A program made the translations under genes and the position numbers. Below are positions 34,531 through 47,214 of a stretch of 64,000 nucleotides of DNA, in pieces. Below the pieces are notes generated by a model, which was not told where the DNA came from, made no database searches, and was given only the letters and a program-made list of their open reading frames with translations. Origin of the DNA: Polynucleobacter nymphae (GTDB lineage Bacteria > Pseudomonadota > Gammaproteobacteria > Burkholderiales > Burkholderiaceae); NCBI RefSeq assembly GCF_018882155.1, contig NZ_JACVPA010000001.1, forward strand, positions 1,178,001-1,242,000, read 5' to 3'. Positions within the stretch are counted from its first letter, which is position 1, and the number at the start of each line of letters is the position of its first letter.

Positions 34531-34962
34531 TTAGAGACCTTCCACAGTGATGCCCATGGAACGGGCGCTACCAGCGATTGTTCTAACAGCTGCATCCATA
34601 TCAGCTGCTGTCAAATCTGGCATTTTTGCTTTAGCGATTTCTTCCGCTTGAGCACGTGTAATTTTTCCTACCTTATCGGTATGAGGGCGTGGTGATCCTT
34701 TTTCGAGCTTCGCAGCCTTCTTAATCAGAATCGTTGCTGGGGGAGTCTTCATCACAAAAGTGAAGCTCTTATCAGCAAATGCTGTAATCACTACTGGAAT
34801 TGGAAGGCCTGGCTCCATGCTCTGAGTTTGAGCATTGAACGCCTTACAGAATTCCATAATGTTAAGACCGCGTTGACCCAATGCTGGACCTACGGGAGGT
34901 GATGGATTTGCTTTACCTGCAGGGATCTGCAGTTTGATAAAGCCAATAATCTTCTTTGCCAT
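34531..34962 (-). CDS. rplK: 50S ribosomal protein L11
   Basis: 143 residues with [34 protein letters not shown] and the C-terminal RNA-binding domain ending [13 protein letters not shown]. Forms the GTPase-associated center and is needed for RelA activation. A 151-bp spacer with short inverted repeats separates it from nusG; no clear promoter seen. Confidence 0.97.
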   Translation of the reverse strand: MAKKIIGFIKLQIPAGKANPSPPVGPALGQRGLNIMEFCKAFNAQTQSMEPGLPIPVVITAFADKSFTFVMKTPPATILIKKAAKLEKGSPRPHTDKVGKITRAQAEEIAKAKMPDLTAADMDAAVRTIAGSARSMGITVEGL

Positions 34963-35113
34963 GTGTTGCTCCTGAAAGCGCGCCTAACCTCATGAGGAAA
35001 GACCGCTGTTGAGTAAACGCTTTGCTAGTTTTTGGCTTTCTAGCGCCGCTCCTCGGTTATTACTAACCACTTAAAACCTACTGCTACTGGAAACTAGGAC
35101 TAAGTCCTTGTTT

Positions 35114-35686
35114 TTACATCTTTTCTACCTGACCGAACTCCAGCTCAACTGGGGTACCGCGGCCAAAAATTGTAACAGAAACGCGCAATCTTGACTTCTC
35201 ATAATTGACTTCTTCAATATTTCCGTTGAAATCAACAAATGGGCCTTCTTTAACGCGCACAATCTCACCCACCTCAAACAAGGTCTTAGGCTTAGGTTTA
35301 TCAACCCCAGCCTGCATTTGATCCATGATTTTGGCTACTTCAGCAGTAGAAATAGGGCTTGGGCGGTTACGAACCCCGCCAACGAAACCAGTCACTTTTG
35401 GCGTATTTTTCACCAAATGCCAGCTTTCGTCGGTCATTTCCATCTCAATGAGGACGTATCCCGGGAAGAAACGACGCTCAGTAACTGATTTTGCGCCACC
35501 TTTGATCTCAACAACCTCTTCGGAGGGAACCAAAATGCGACCAAATTTCTCAGGCATGCCAGAACGCGCAATACGCTCCTCGAGACCTTTTTTGACGCTC
35601 TTTTCCATACCAGAATAGGCGTGAATAACGTACCAGCGCATATTGCCAGTAGCTTGTGGGTTTACGGCCAACTCAGAATCGATCAT
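35114..35686 (-). CDS. nusG: Transcription termination/antitermination protein NusG
   Basis: 190 residues. The N-terminal NGN domain includes [25 protein letters not shown] and [31 protein letters not shown]. The C-terminal KOW domain contains [31 protein letters not shown]. Binds RNA polymerase, and links it to Rho or ribosomal S10. Follows secE by 7 bp. Confidence 0.97.
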   Translation of the reverse strand: MIDSELAVNPQATGNMRWYVIHAYSGMEKSVKKGLEERIARSGMPEKFGRILVPSEEVVEIKGGAKSVTERRFFPGYVLIEMEMTDESWHLVKNTPKVTGFVGGVRNRPSPISTAEVAKIMDQMQAGVDKPKPKTLFEVGEIVRVKEGPFVDFNGNIEEVNYEKSRLRVSVTIFGRGTPVELEFGQVEKM

Positions 35687-35693
35687 TTTTCAC

Positions 35694-36071
35694 TCACTTC
35701 CAACCTAAAAAGGCTGAAAAAACTAGCCATTCAATCAATTTGTCTGCAATCCATAAAAACAGGGACATGATCAGAACAAAGCCAAATACGACTAGAGTCA
35801 TTTGGGTCGTCTCTTTACGAGTTGGCCAAACAACCTTTTTTACTTCATACCAAGAATCTTTCGCATAGGCGATAAAGCGTCGCCCATCCGGTGAAATCGC
35901 CACAATCAAAACCGCAGCAGCAATGCCACCAAACAGAACGCCCAAGCGCACCAATAAAGATTGGTCAATGAGCGTGTAATAAAGCACCAACGCTGCAACG
36001 ACGATTAAAGCAGCGAGTCCGGAGACCCAACTGCTCTTTTCTTCAGAGTGACTTACAGTTTGTTGAGACAT
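35694..36071 (-). CDS. secE: Preprotein translocase subunit SecE
   Basis: 125 residues with three hydrophobic segments (about residues 17-31, 38-55 and 90-112) as in the enteric form. The conserved cytoplasmic stretch DSWYEVKKVVWPTRKETTQMT precedes the last span. Clamps the SecY channel in the inner membrane. Lies between tRNA-Trp and nusG, the standard order. Confidence 0.95.
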   Translation of the reverse strand: MSQQTVSHSEEKSSWVSGLAALIVVAALVLYYTLIDQSLLVRLGVLFGGIAAAVLIVAISPDGRRFIAYAKDSWYEVKKVVWPTRKETTQMTLVVFGFVLIMSLFLWIADKLIEWLVFSAFLGWK

Positions 36072-36091
36072 ATTGCTTTCAGTTCAAATCG

Positions 36092-36167
36092 TGGCAGGGG
36101 CGGAGGGCATCGAACCCCCAACCTTTGGTTTTGGAGACCAACGCTCTGCCAATTGAGCTACACCCCT
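36092..36167 (-). tRNA. tRNA-Trp (CCA anticodon)
   Basis: 76 nt including an encoded 3' CCA. The anticodon loop reads TCTCCAAAA with anticodon CCA; D arm AGCTCAATTGGCAGAGC and T arm GGGGTTCGATGCCC are intact. Sits between tuf copy 2 and secE. Confidence 0.96.
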
Positions 36168-36193
36168 TTATAAAAACTCATTACTTAAAACTA

Positions 36194-37384
36194 CTAAGCC
36201 AAAATCTTTGCAACCACACCGGCGCCAACAGTACGGCCACCTTCGCGGATCGCAAAACGTAAACCTTCTTCCATCGCGATTGGTGCAATGAGTTTGACGG
36301 TAATCGTGACGTTATCACCAGGCATCACCATTTCTTTATCTTTTGGCAACTCAATTGAACCGGTTACGTCCGTAGTACGGAAGTAAAACTGGGGACGATA
36401 GTTGTTAAAAAATGGAGTATGACGACCACCTTCATCTTTACCCAAGATATACACCTCAGCGGTAAAGTGAGTATGGGGAGTGATGGAACCAGGTTTGGCC
36501 AATACTTGGCCGCGTTCCACTTCTTCACGTTTTGTGCCGCGTAACAAGATACCAACGTTATCGCCAGCTTGACCTTGGTCGAGCAATTTGCGGAACATTT
36601 CAACACCAGTACAAGTGGTTTTCAAGGTTGGCTTGATACCGATGATTTCAATCTCTTCACCGACTTTAACGATCCCGCGCTCAATACGACCGGTCACTAC
36701 AGTACCGCGACCAGAGATCGAGAACACGTCTTCTACTGGCATCAAGAAGGCACCATCAATGGCGCGCTCTGGTGTAGGGATGTAAGTATCAAGTGCCTCA
36801 GCCAATTTCATGATGGCTTCTTTACCCATCGGGCCTTCGTCACCTTCAAGGGCCAACTTAGCAGAACCTTGAATGATGGGTGTGTCATCGCCTGGGAAGT
36901 CATATTTAGACAGAAGTTCACGAACTTCCATTTCAACTAACTCGAGCAATTCAGCATCATCAACCATATCGCATTTGTTTAAGAACACGATGATGTAAGG
37001 AACACCTACTTGGCGTGCCAAGAGGATGTGCTCACGCGTTTGTGGCATGGGGCCATCAGCAGCAGAGCAAACCAAAATTGCGCCGTCCATCTGGGCAGCA
37101 CCGGTAATCATGTTCTTCACATAGTCAGCATGTCCTGGGCAATCCACGTGAGCATAGTGACGGTTCGCTGTCTCATACTCTACGTGCGCAGTATTAATCG
37201 TAATACCACGGGCCTTTTCTTCTGGTGCAGCATCGATCTGATCGTATGCTTTTGCTTCGCCACCAAATTGCTTTGAGAGCACGGTTGCAATCGCCGCTGT
37301 CAAAGTGGTTTTACCGTGGTCAACGTGACCGATGGTGCCTACGTTTACGTGCGGTTTTGTCCGCTCGAACTTTTCTTTTGCCAT
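36194..37384 (-). CDS. tuf: Elongation factor Tu (copy 2)
   Basis: 396 residues, identical in protein to copy 1 at 19381-20571, with the same [16 protein letters not shown] and NKCD motifs. Corresponds to the tufB position after tRNA-Thr and before tRNA-Trp-secE. The first dozen bases upstream of the start match copy 1, then the sequences diverge, consistent with gene conversion limited to the coding region. Confidence 0.98.
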   Translation of the reverse strand: MAKEKFERTKPHVNVGTIGHVDHGKTTLTAAIATVLSKQFGGEAKAYDQIDAAPEEKARGITINTAHVEYETANRHYAHVDCPGHADYVKNMITGAAQMDGAILVCSAADGPMPQTREHILLARQVGVPYIIVFLNKCDMVDDAELLELVEMEVRELLSKYDFPGDDTPIIQGSAKLALEGDEGPMGKEAIMKLAEALDTYIPTPERAIDGAFLMPVEDVFSISGRGTVVTGRIERGIVKVGEEIEIIGIKPTLKTTCTGVEMFRKLLDQGQAGDNVGILLRGTKREEVERGQVLAKPGSITPHTHFTAEVYILGKDEGGRHTPFFNNYRPQFYFRTTDVTGSIELPKDKEMVMPGDNVTITVKLIAPIAMEEGLRFAIREGGRTVGAGVVAKILA

Positions 37385-37455
37385 TTTTGTCTGCCTTTAG
37401 TTAACTCTTAAACCAAAACACGAAATACACAATTAATAAAAAATAATACGAAACC

Positions 37456-37530
<75 letters not shown>

Positions 37531-37551
37531 CAATCTTTTTGCTACAAATTC

Positions 37552-37625
37552 TGGAGCGGGATAAGAGAATCGAACTCTTGACCGAAGATTGGAAATCTGC
37601 TGTTTTACCATTAAACTAATCCCGC
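37552..37625 (-). tRNA. tRNA-Gly (TCC anticodon)
   Basis: 74 nt with encoded CCA; acceptor GCGGGAT pairs with ATCCCGC; anticodon loop TTTCCAA gives TCC. Middle tRNA of the Tyr-Gly-Thr-tuf unit. Confidence 0.96.
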
Positions 37626-37630
37626 ACATC

Positions 37631-37715
37631 TGGTGGAGGGGGTAGGATTCGAACCTACGTAGGCATAGCCAACAGATTTACAGTCTGCCTCCTTTAGCCG
37701 CTCGGACACCCCTCC
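37631..37715 (-). tRNA. tRNA-Tyr (GTA anticodon)
   Basis: 85 nt with a long variable arm and encoded CCA; anticodon loop CTGTAAA gives GTA. First gene after the promoter at 37727-37755. Confidence 0.96.
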
Positions 37716-37726
37716 GCGAACCCAAT

Positions 37727-37755
37727 ATTCTGACTCCAAACGGAGTGTCTGTCAA
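37727..37755 (-). promoter_or_regulatory. Promoter for tRNA-Tyr-Gly-Thr-tuf
   Basis: On the - strand consensus TTGACA (37755-37750), a 17-bp spacer and CAGAAT (37732-37727) are followed within about 12 nt by the tRNA-Tyr 5' end. The spacer holds a perfect inverted repeat ACTCC-GTTT-GGAGT. The promoter lies directly after the rRNA operon terminator, so the tuf unit need not rely on readthrough. Confidence 0.8.
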
Positions 37756-37779
37756 TCTCTCTAAACGCTCTGCACAAGT

Positions 37780-37811
37780 AAAAACGCCCAGACCTAAAGG
37801 GGTCTGGGCGT
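37780..37811 (-). terminator. rRNA operon terminator
   Basis: On the - strand an 11-bp perfect stem (ACGCCCAGACC / GGTCTGGGCGT, 6-nt loop) is followed by a T-run, beginning about 10 nt after the 5S 3' end. Confidence 0.92.
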
Positions 37812-37819
37812 CGCATTGG

Positions 37820-37936
37820 TGCCCGGCAGTTACCTACTTTCACACGGGTAATCCGCACTATCATCGGCGTAGAATCGTTTCACTGTCCTGTTCGGGATGG
37901 GAAGGAGTGGTTCCAATTCGCTATGGTCACCGGGCG
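37820..37936 (-). rRNA. rrf: 5S ribosomal RNA
   Basis: About 117 nt. The 5' end GCCCGGTGACCATAGC and 3' end GTAACTGCCGGGC pair as helix I, and the conserved CCATCCCGAACAGGACAGTG segment lies between. Ends are estimated to within a few bases. Confidence 0.93.
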
Positions 37937-38045
37937 TAGAGGGTCGAGTTGCTGATAAATCAACAACTCTATTTGAGTAAGCATGTAATAAGGATGCAGA
38001 TTAAATCTGGCAAACATCCAACACAATAGTGCTGGTTATAGGATC

Positions 38046-40912
<2,867 letters not shown>

Positions 40913-41180
40913 CCTATAACGAGCACCATTGCTAGTACCTGTTACAGGTTTTACTTCTACTTCTGACATGTTTGCCGTAATCCAAACTGTAAGTACTTGT
41001 TAAGAACTTTGTAAAACTCGTTTGTATTACTGATTGATGATTCAATCTTTACCCTTATTACATTGTCAAATGTCCTCTCAAAGAAACATTTGACACTTTG
41101 CTTACTCAAATTTTTAAAGAACAGCCATAAATGGCAAAACTAAACAATCGCTAAATTGCTTAGTTTTGACATTTAGATGT
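40913..41180 (-). other. tRNA-Ala to 23S spacer
   Basis: 268 bp of transcribed spacer. It contains the boxA-like site and the 5' half of the 23S processing stalk; I see no open reading frame or further RNA gene. Confidence 0.7.
41105..41123 (-). promoter_or_regulatory. boxA-like antitermination site in the 16S-23S spacer
   Basis: On the - strand TGTTCTTTAAAAATTTGAG resembles the boxA element bound by NusB-S10. It shares the core CTTTAAAAATT with the leader copy at 43104-43122. Placed between tRNA-Ala and 23S. Confidence 0.65.
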
Positions 41181-41256
41181 TGGTGGAGGATGACGGGATC
41201 GAACCGACGACCCCCTGCTTGCAAAGCAGGTGCTCTCCCAGCTGAGCTAATCCCCC
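41181..41256 (-). tRNA. tRNA-Ala (TGC anticodon)
   Basis: 76 nt with encoded CCA; anticodon loop TTTGCAA gives TGC. Standard second tRNA of the 16S-23S spacer. Confidence 0.96.
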
Positions 41257-41286
41257 AACGTCCACTTAGTCCATATCACTGCTGAT

Positions 41287-41363
41287 TGGTGGGTCTGGTA
41301 GGACTTGAACCTACGACCCCTGCGTTATCAACACAGTGCTCTAACCAGCTGAGCTACAGACCC
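41287..41363 (-). tRNA. tRNA-Ile (GAT anticodon)
   Basis: 77 nt with encoded CCA; anticodon loop TTGATAA gives GAT. First tRNA after 16S, 30 bp before tRNA-Ala. Confidence 0.96.
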
Positions 41364-41419
41364 GTGGCTTTTATTGTCAACCGATAAGTGTGGGCACTAT
41401 AGCTCCAGCATCTTTTCTC

Positions 41420-42957
<1,538 letters not shown>

Positions 42958-43103
42958 TTCCTGTGATCCTTGCGGATCGTCGCACTCATTCAAGAAATTG
43001 ACTTGGTAATAAAACCAAATCTTTTTACTGTCTATGAGTACTATTTGTTTACATCTGTCCCGAAGGACTGGATGCTTTCGCCTAGTACCCACATTTATCG
43101 GTT

Positions 43104-43122
43104 GACTAATTTTTAAAGAGGG
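43104..43122 (-). promoter_or_regulatory. boxA-like antitermination site in the rRNA leader
   Basis: On the - strand CCCTCTTTAAAAATTAGTC matches the boxA pattern about 40-60 nt downstream of the rRNA promoter and about 150 nt before 16S. Confidence 0.65.
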
Positions 43123-43160
43123 CTGAATCGTTTTTCAAAAACATTCAGCGAAGAGGTGAG

Positions 43161-43189
43161 ACTATGACATACCCGAATAGGGTTGTCAA
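43161..43189 (-). promoter_or_regulatory. rRNA operon promoter
   Basis: On the - strand consensus TTGACA (43189-43184), a 17-bp spacer and CATAGT (43166-43161) are followed by a C-rich discriminator (CTCACC), as expected of a stringently and ppGpp-controlled stable RNA promoter. It lies about 205 bp upstream of 16S. Confidence 0.82.
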
Positions 43190-43368
43190 CACCTTTTGCA
43201 GTCTTTTTCCTAAAATAACGATGTTTTTTCTTACTTCATCAATAGATCGAATCAAATCATAGGGATAAATTTTTAGACTTGAGCATGTAGCAAAACCGCC
43301 TTTTTGCACATTTCCTGCATATTAGGGAAAACCCTGAAATTTTCACGTAAGACTGCTAATATATTGCT
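43190..43368. other. Divergent spacer between rRNA promoter and GNAT gene
   Basis: 179 bp, AT-rich. A-rich sequence directly upstream of the rRNA -35 on the - strand could act as an UP element. Next to the GNAT gene there is AGGG-AAAA-CCCT and a TAATATATT stretch only a few bases before the start codon. Confidence 0.5.
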
Positions 43369-44025
43369 ATGCACAATAAATTAGCGAGCAAACACTTACC
43401 CTCTAAGCCTTATTTGAAAAGGCAAGTTATCCCTGTACGAGAGCTCCATTCTGGGCACAGAGAAGAGATACTTCAGCACTTATTGCAGCTCAATGAGGAG
43501 GATCGCCGCCTGCGATTTGGCACCCAAACTCCTGACGAAGTGATCCTGCGCTACGTTGAGAACCTCAATTTCAATAAGGACACTATTTTTGGTGTATTTG
43601 ACTCAATTTTAAAGCTCCTTGGCATGGCGCACTTAGCTTATTTACCTGAAATCAAGGGGCAGGTGCGCGCTGCCGAATTTGGCGTCTCAGTCCTACCGGC
43701 AGGGCGCTCGCAAGGTTTTGGTACTGCTCTGTTGCAGCGCTCAGCAGTCCATTCGCGCAATACTCGTATTGAAGCCCTACATGTTCATTGCCTATCAAGT
43801 AACAAAGCAATGATGCATTTGGCGCAAAAAGCTGGCATGAGTGTTGAATACGCCTATGGAGATGCAGATGCTTACCTTAAATTAGCGCCAGCAAGTCCAT
43901 CAACGATTGTTGAAGAGGCTGCTAATGAGCAGTGGGCTGACATGGATTACGCCTTAAAACAAAACCTGAAGCGGTCTAATCAAGCCTGGTGGTGGTTCCT
44001 TGGCAGACCAAAGCTCGCACCTTAA
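43369..44025 (+). CDS. GNAT-family N-acetyltransferase
   Basis: 218 residues. The acetyl-CoA-binding motif A is at about 105-125 (FGVSVLPAGRSQGFGTALLQR, with the RxxGxG loop at 113-118), followed by the motif B segment (HVHCLSSNKAMMHLAQKAGM). The substrate cannot be predicted; the protein has about 50 additional residues after the fold, with a Trp-rich end (SNQAWWWFLGRPKLAP). No clear ribosome site precedes ATG 43369. Its last 4 bp overlap the end of the convergent cytochrome gene. Confidence 0.82.
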   Translation: MHNKLASKHLPSKPYLKRQVIPVRELHSGHREEILQHLLQLNEEDRRLRFGTQTPDEVILRYVENLNFNKDTIFGVFDSILKLLGMAHLAYLPEIKGQVRAAEFGVSVLPAGRSQGFGTALLQRSAVHSRNTRIEALHVHCLSSNKAMMHLAQKAGMSVEYAYGDADAYLKLAPASPSTIVEEAANEQWADMDYALKQNLKRSNQAWWWFLGRPKLAP

Positions 44026-44381
44026 TTTTTAGTCGGCGCGCCGCGCAATATCCAGCTCGTCAAGAGCGATAAATCTGCGTCACTTAATTTTGCATTGGCA
44101 GGCATGGGCACAACGCCCCATGACCCTGCACCACCTTTAGCAATTTTATTTTTCAAAAATATTGATGCATTTGGATCAGATTGATATTTTTGTGCAACGG
44201 ATTCAAAGCTAGGCCCAACAATTTTTTTATTCTTTGCGTGGCAACCTAAGCATGCGTTTTGTTTTGCAAGCCCATACGCCTTTTGATCTTCGCTACTCGC
44301 TTGTACATCTTGAAAATGTAAAAAGAGCAATGCAAATAAAAAAAATATTTTTATAAATTGATACGACGAATACATCAACAT
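44022..44381 (-). CDS. Small monoheme cytochrome c
   Basis: 119 residues with an N-terminal signal/anchor segment (about 8-28), one heme motif CLGCH at 44-48 and a distal methionine ligand in VVPMPANAKLSD (M93), followed by the LTSWILRG helix. The arrangement fits class I cytochrome c551/c552-like periplasmic carriers. Partner unknown. Lies 13 bp after the BON-domain gene on the same strand. Confidence 0.87.
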   Translation of the reverse strand: MLMYSSYQFIKIFFLFALLFLHFQDVQASSEDQKAYGLAKQNACLGCHAKNKKIVGPSFESVAQKYQSDPNASIFLKNKIAKGGAGSWGVVPMPANAKLSDADLSLLTSWILRGAPTKN

Positions 44382-44394
44382 CTTTATAAAAAGA

Positions 44395-45045
44395 TTACTG
44401 ATACTTTGGCGGACTATCTGATTGTGATTGAGTTGCCTTGCCTTCTTTTTCTAAGCGCGTTTTCTCAGCATCGGAAATGATGTCGAAATAGACATAAACA
44501 TCTTTCACGCCATTGGTATTGCTAGTAATCTTCTTCGCTAAATCCGCCTCATCTTGCGTCAAGATGCCAAGCAGATAAACACTACTACCTTCAGCAACAA
44601 TGGCCATCGAATTAGAGGGTAACTTTTCTGTGAAGATCATTTGTGTTTTGATCTTAGACTCTAAATAGGCATCGTTTGCGCGGGATGTATAGCTGCTATT
44701 TGGGCCAATACGCAGTTCATTAAATACGGAACGCACATTCTTCATGGCTTTTACATAAGCCCCTGCTTCACCCTTGATATCAGCATCTTTTACTTCGCCG
44801 GTTAAGAGGACCTTCTGATTAAATGAGGTGACAGTAATATGCGCGTTGTCTCCAAATCTTTTACTTAATGCGCTATTTGCCTCCCACTCAATTCCTTTAT
44901 CAATTGCTTGGACGCCAGCAGTGCGTCGATCTGCCAATACAGTTACGGTTGCAGCAACACCTCCAACGGCAACCACCGCACAAGATGAAAGTTGAGAAAC
45001 GGTAATTACTGCAATCACAAGCTTAAGAAGTAAGGAGGTTTGCAT
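44395..45045 (-). CDS. BON-domain outer-membrane lipoprotein (DolP/YraP-like)
   Basis: 216 residues with a lipoprotein signal (lipobox LSSC, Cys22) and two tandem BON domains (about 47-115 and 118-190), including GEVKDADIKGEAGAYVKAMKNVRSVFNEL and GILTQDEADLAKKITSNTNGVKDVYVYFDI. DolP supports outer-membrane integrity in enterics. Its neighbour diaA is the same as in E. coli (diaA-dolP), supporting the assignment. The C-terminus is charged and Ser/Gln-rich. Confidence 0.9.
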   Translation of the reverse strand: MQTSLLLKLVIAVITVSQLSSCAVVAVGGVAATVTVLADRRTAGVQAIDKGIEWEANSALSKRFGDNAHITVTSFNQKVLLTGEVKDADIKGEAGAYVKAMKNVRSVFNELRIGPNSSYTSRANDAYLESKIKTQMIFTEKLPSNSMAIVAEGSSVYLLGILTQDEADLAKKITSNTNGVKDVYVYFDIISDAEKTRLEKEGKATQSQSDSPPKYQ

Positions 45046-45080
45046 TTGTCTATTTTCTAAAATGAATTGGGCTAAAAATT

Positions 45081-45683
45081 CTAGTCGTATAAAACGTGGT
45101 CTACGCCATCACATAATCCGTGCAGCAGAACTAAGTGCGTTTCTTGAATGCGTGCGGTACGCGTAGAAGGAACGCACAGATGGATATCGTCCTTATCTAA
45201 CAAGGTAGCAATCTTGCCGCCGCCATTGCCGGTGAAAGCAATGATTTTGATGCCCATCTTCTTGGCTGCCTCTATTGCTTTGACTACATTCTTAGAGTTG
45301 CCAGATGTTGAAATTCCCAGAAGGATGTCGCCTTTCTTGCCAAGACCGCGAACTTGTTTGCTAAAGATATCGTCATAACTATAGTCATTTCCAACTGCAG
45401 TCAAAATGGATGTATCTGTTGTTAATGCAATCGCGGCCAACTCTTCGCGCTCTCGTTCAAAGCGTCCAATTAACTCTGCAGCAAAGTGCTGAGCATCAGC
45501 AGCAGAGCCGCCATTGCCGCAAGCCATGACTTTACCGCCAGACTTCAAACAATCTACCATTGCCAATACTCCGCGCGCAACTGCTTCTGGAAGAACTTTT
45601 TCAGCTTCTTGCTTTACCGCAATGCTGTCTAAAAAATGCTGTGATGCGCGCTTGCGCAAATGCTCAATAGTGTCTTTATCCAT
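45081..45683 (-). CDS. diaA: SIS-domain protein, DiaA / phosphoheptose isomerase family
   Basis: 200 residues from ATG 45683 (MDKDTIEHLRKRASQHF); a start 6 codons earlier is possible. The SIS fold is shown by KVMACGNGGSAADAQHFAAELIGRFE, GNDYSYDDIFSKQVRGLGKKGDILLGISTSGNSKNV and TRTARIQETHLVLLHGLCD. GmhA and DiaA are close relatives; the adjacency to a DolP-like gene and divergent rsmI favours DiaA, which binds DnaA and regulates initiation. Catalytic isomerase activity cannot be excluded. Confidence 0.85.
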   Translation of the reverse strand: MDKDTIEHLRKRASQHFLDSIAVKQEAEKVLPEAVARGVLAMVDCLKSGGKVMACGNGGSAADAQHFAAELIGRFEREREELAAIALTTDTSILTAVGNDYSYDDIFSKQVRGLGKKGDILLGISTSGNSKNVVKAIEAAKKMGIKIIAFTGNGGGKIATLLDKDDIHLCVPSTRTARIQETHLVLLHGLCDGVDHVLYD

Positions 45684-45768
45684 GCCAATATTATGCGCCA
45701 AACTAGGGGTAATTTCTAAAGCAACGTATCCTCTTACTTATGACCAATCTTACGCAGAAGATGCCCCC

Positions 45769-46674
45769 ATGGAAATAGGCTCATTTGATTTTTTAAAACA
45801 ACAGGATTTGCCTGCTGGAGCCCTCTACATGGTTGCTACGCCCATCGGCAATATGGGGGACATCACTTTGCGCGCGCTCCATGTCTTGGGTGCAGTTGAT
45901 GGTATTGCCTGCGAAGACACAAGACATAGCGCCGCACTATTGCAGCAATTTGGTATTCATAAAAAATGTTTGGCGCTTCACGAACACAATGAAGTTGGGG
46001 GCGCGCAAACGGTGATTCAAAGTCTTGCTAAAAACGAGCGCTGGGCATACATTTCTGATGCGGGGACTCCAGGAGTCTCTGACCCTGGCGCTAGGCTGGT
46101 AAACGAAGTGCAGAAAGCGGGGTTTCGAGTGATCCCGATTCCTGGTGCTAGCTCAGTGTCTTGCGCAATCTCTGCAGCAGGCTCCGTGATGCTCAATTCA
46201 GAAGGGCGCTTTCAGTTTTTAGGATTTTGGCCAAACAAAACTAAAGAGCGCGATGCCTTACTACAAGATATTTGTAGCGGAATAAAAGCCAGCATCTTTT
46301 TTGAATCTCCGCATCACATTCGCGAAACACTACTGGTACTCGCAAACGCTTTGGAACCAGAACGACAGGTGTTTATTTGTCGTGAATTAACTAAAAAGTT
46401 TGAACAGCTCGTTTCAATTCAGGCAAGTGAAATAGCATCATGGTTAGAAAATGCGGAGAGCTTAAAGGGGGAATTTATTATTTTGGTAGCAGGGCGCCAA
46501 GCAAGCTCTAATGAGGCTCCAGAGCATGCGTCACTCTTGCTCTGGGCAAATACTCTGAGTCCTTTTCTCGGCAGTAAAGAAATTGCCACGGTTTTATCTC
46601 AAGCCTTAAATATTACAAAAAAAGAAGCGTATCAAATTGCTTTAGATGTAAAAGATAATGATGATGAGAAATAA
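45769..46674 (+). CDS. rsmI: 16S rRNA 2'-O-methyltransferase RsmI (C1402)
   Basis: 301 residues from ATG 45769 (MEIGSFDFLKQQDLP). The upstream open frame overlaps diaA on the other strand and has no family match. Motifs: LYMVATPIGNMGDITLRAL, CEDTRHSA, ISDAGTPGVSDPGARLV and IPGASSVSCAISAAG, typical of this tetrapyrrole-methylase-fold family. Methylates C1402 in the decoding center. Divergent from diaA; ends in a terminator that overlaps the stop codon. A yraN-like gene, often found nearby, is not present between rsmI and diaA. Confidence 0.95.
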   Translation: MEIGSFDFLKQQDLPAGALYMVATPIGNMGDITLRALHVLGAVDGIACEDTRHSAALLQQFGIHKKCLALHEHNEVGGAQTVIQSLAKNERWAYISDAGTPGVSDPGARLVNEVQKAGFRVIPIPGASSVSCAISAAGSVMLNSEGRFQFLGFWPNKTKERDALLQDICSGIKASIFFESPHHIRETLLVLANALEPERQVFICRELTKKFEQLVSIQASEIASWLENAESLKGEFIILVAGRQASSNEAPEHASLLLWANTLSPFLGSKEIATVLSQALNITKKEAYQIALDVKDNDDEK

Positions 46675-46701
46675 AAAAGCTGGCATGTAGCCAGCTTTTT
46701 T
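46673..46701. terminator. Intrinsic terminator after rsmI
   Basis: AAAAAAGCTGGC pairs with GCCAGCTTTTTT (5-nt loop). The stem begins inside the TAA stop codon and has an A-run and T-run on opposite sides, so it can serve both rsmI (+) and the small membrane protein gene (-). Confidence 0.92.
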
Positions 46702-46716
46702 GGAATGCGCTAAATT

Positions 46717-46956
46717 TTATTTGGCCGCTACAGGAGCCGAGGCCTTAGGATCTGCTGGGACGCTAGCATCCTGAACATTTAACTGAGCTACCGGTTTAAT
46801 CAATTGTTCTGTCGTAGCGTTAGATTCACCGCGCTTGCCATTATTTACAAATACCATTAGTAATAAAATAATGATCAGAGGCACAAAAAAGCATGCAAAC
46901 ACGATGATGATGAGTTGTTTTGGGGACTTGATTAGATTTCCGTGCTCGTTGCTCAT
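46717..46956 (-). CDS. Small single-span membrane protein of unknown function
   Basis: 79 residues: a short charged N-terminus (MSNEHGNLIKSPKQ), one strong membrane segment (about 15-38), then a Ser/Thr/Ala-rich tail ending PKASAPVAAK, presumably periplasmic. I do not recognise a family with certainty, although short proteins starting with a KxPKQL anchor occur beside cytochrome genes in betaproteobacteria. Tail composition and a terminator on its 3' side support a real gene. Confidence 0.7.
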   Translation of the reverse strand: MSNEHGNLIKSPKQLIIIVFACFFVPLIIILLLMVFVNNGKRGESNATTEQLIKPVAQLNVQDASVPADPKASAPVAAK

Positions 46957-47058
46957 AGGAATTTCTTATTTAACGGGTTTTAGGGTTGTTTGGCGGTGAT
47001 TATAACTAGTGAGTAGGGCTATAAGGCACTTACAATAGAGGGATATGCAGTTTCGCTG

Positions 47059-47134
47059 GCGCCCGTAGCTCAGTGGATAGAGTATTGGCCTCCGAAGCCA
47101 AGGGTCGCAGGTTCGATTCCTGCCGGGCGCGCCA
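47059..47134 (+). tRNA. tRNA-Arg (CCG anticodon)
   Basis: 76 nt with encoded CCA; acceptor GCGCCCG pairs with CGGGCGC, anticodon loop CTCCGAA gives CCG, T arm CAGGTTCGATTCCTG intact. Stands alone on the + strand. Confidence 0.96.
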
Positions 47135-47214
47135 AAAGGGGGTGTTTTTGACCTGTATCATGCGCAAAGTCCTAAAAGCCACTATCATTTGGGTCTAACT
47201 TATTGATTCTTATC

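Noticed and set aside
34963-35113. Possible regulatory RNA between nusG and rplK
   Set aside because: Short repeats such as CCTCATGAGG and GGTTA-GTAA-TAACC are present but are too short and isolated to claim a leader.
45081-45683. GmhA (sedoheptulose-7-phosphate isomerase) as the name for the SIS gene
   Set aside because: The families are close, but there are no LPS heptose genes here and the neighbours (DolP-like, RsmI) match the diaA locus. Kept as an alternative only.
45514-45768. N-terminal extension of rsmI over diaA
   Set aside because: These 85 residues are antisense to diaA and have no RsmI homology; ATG 45769 begins the conserved domain shortly after.
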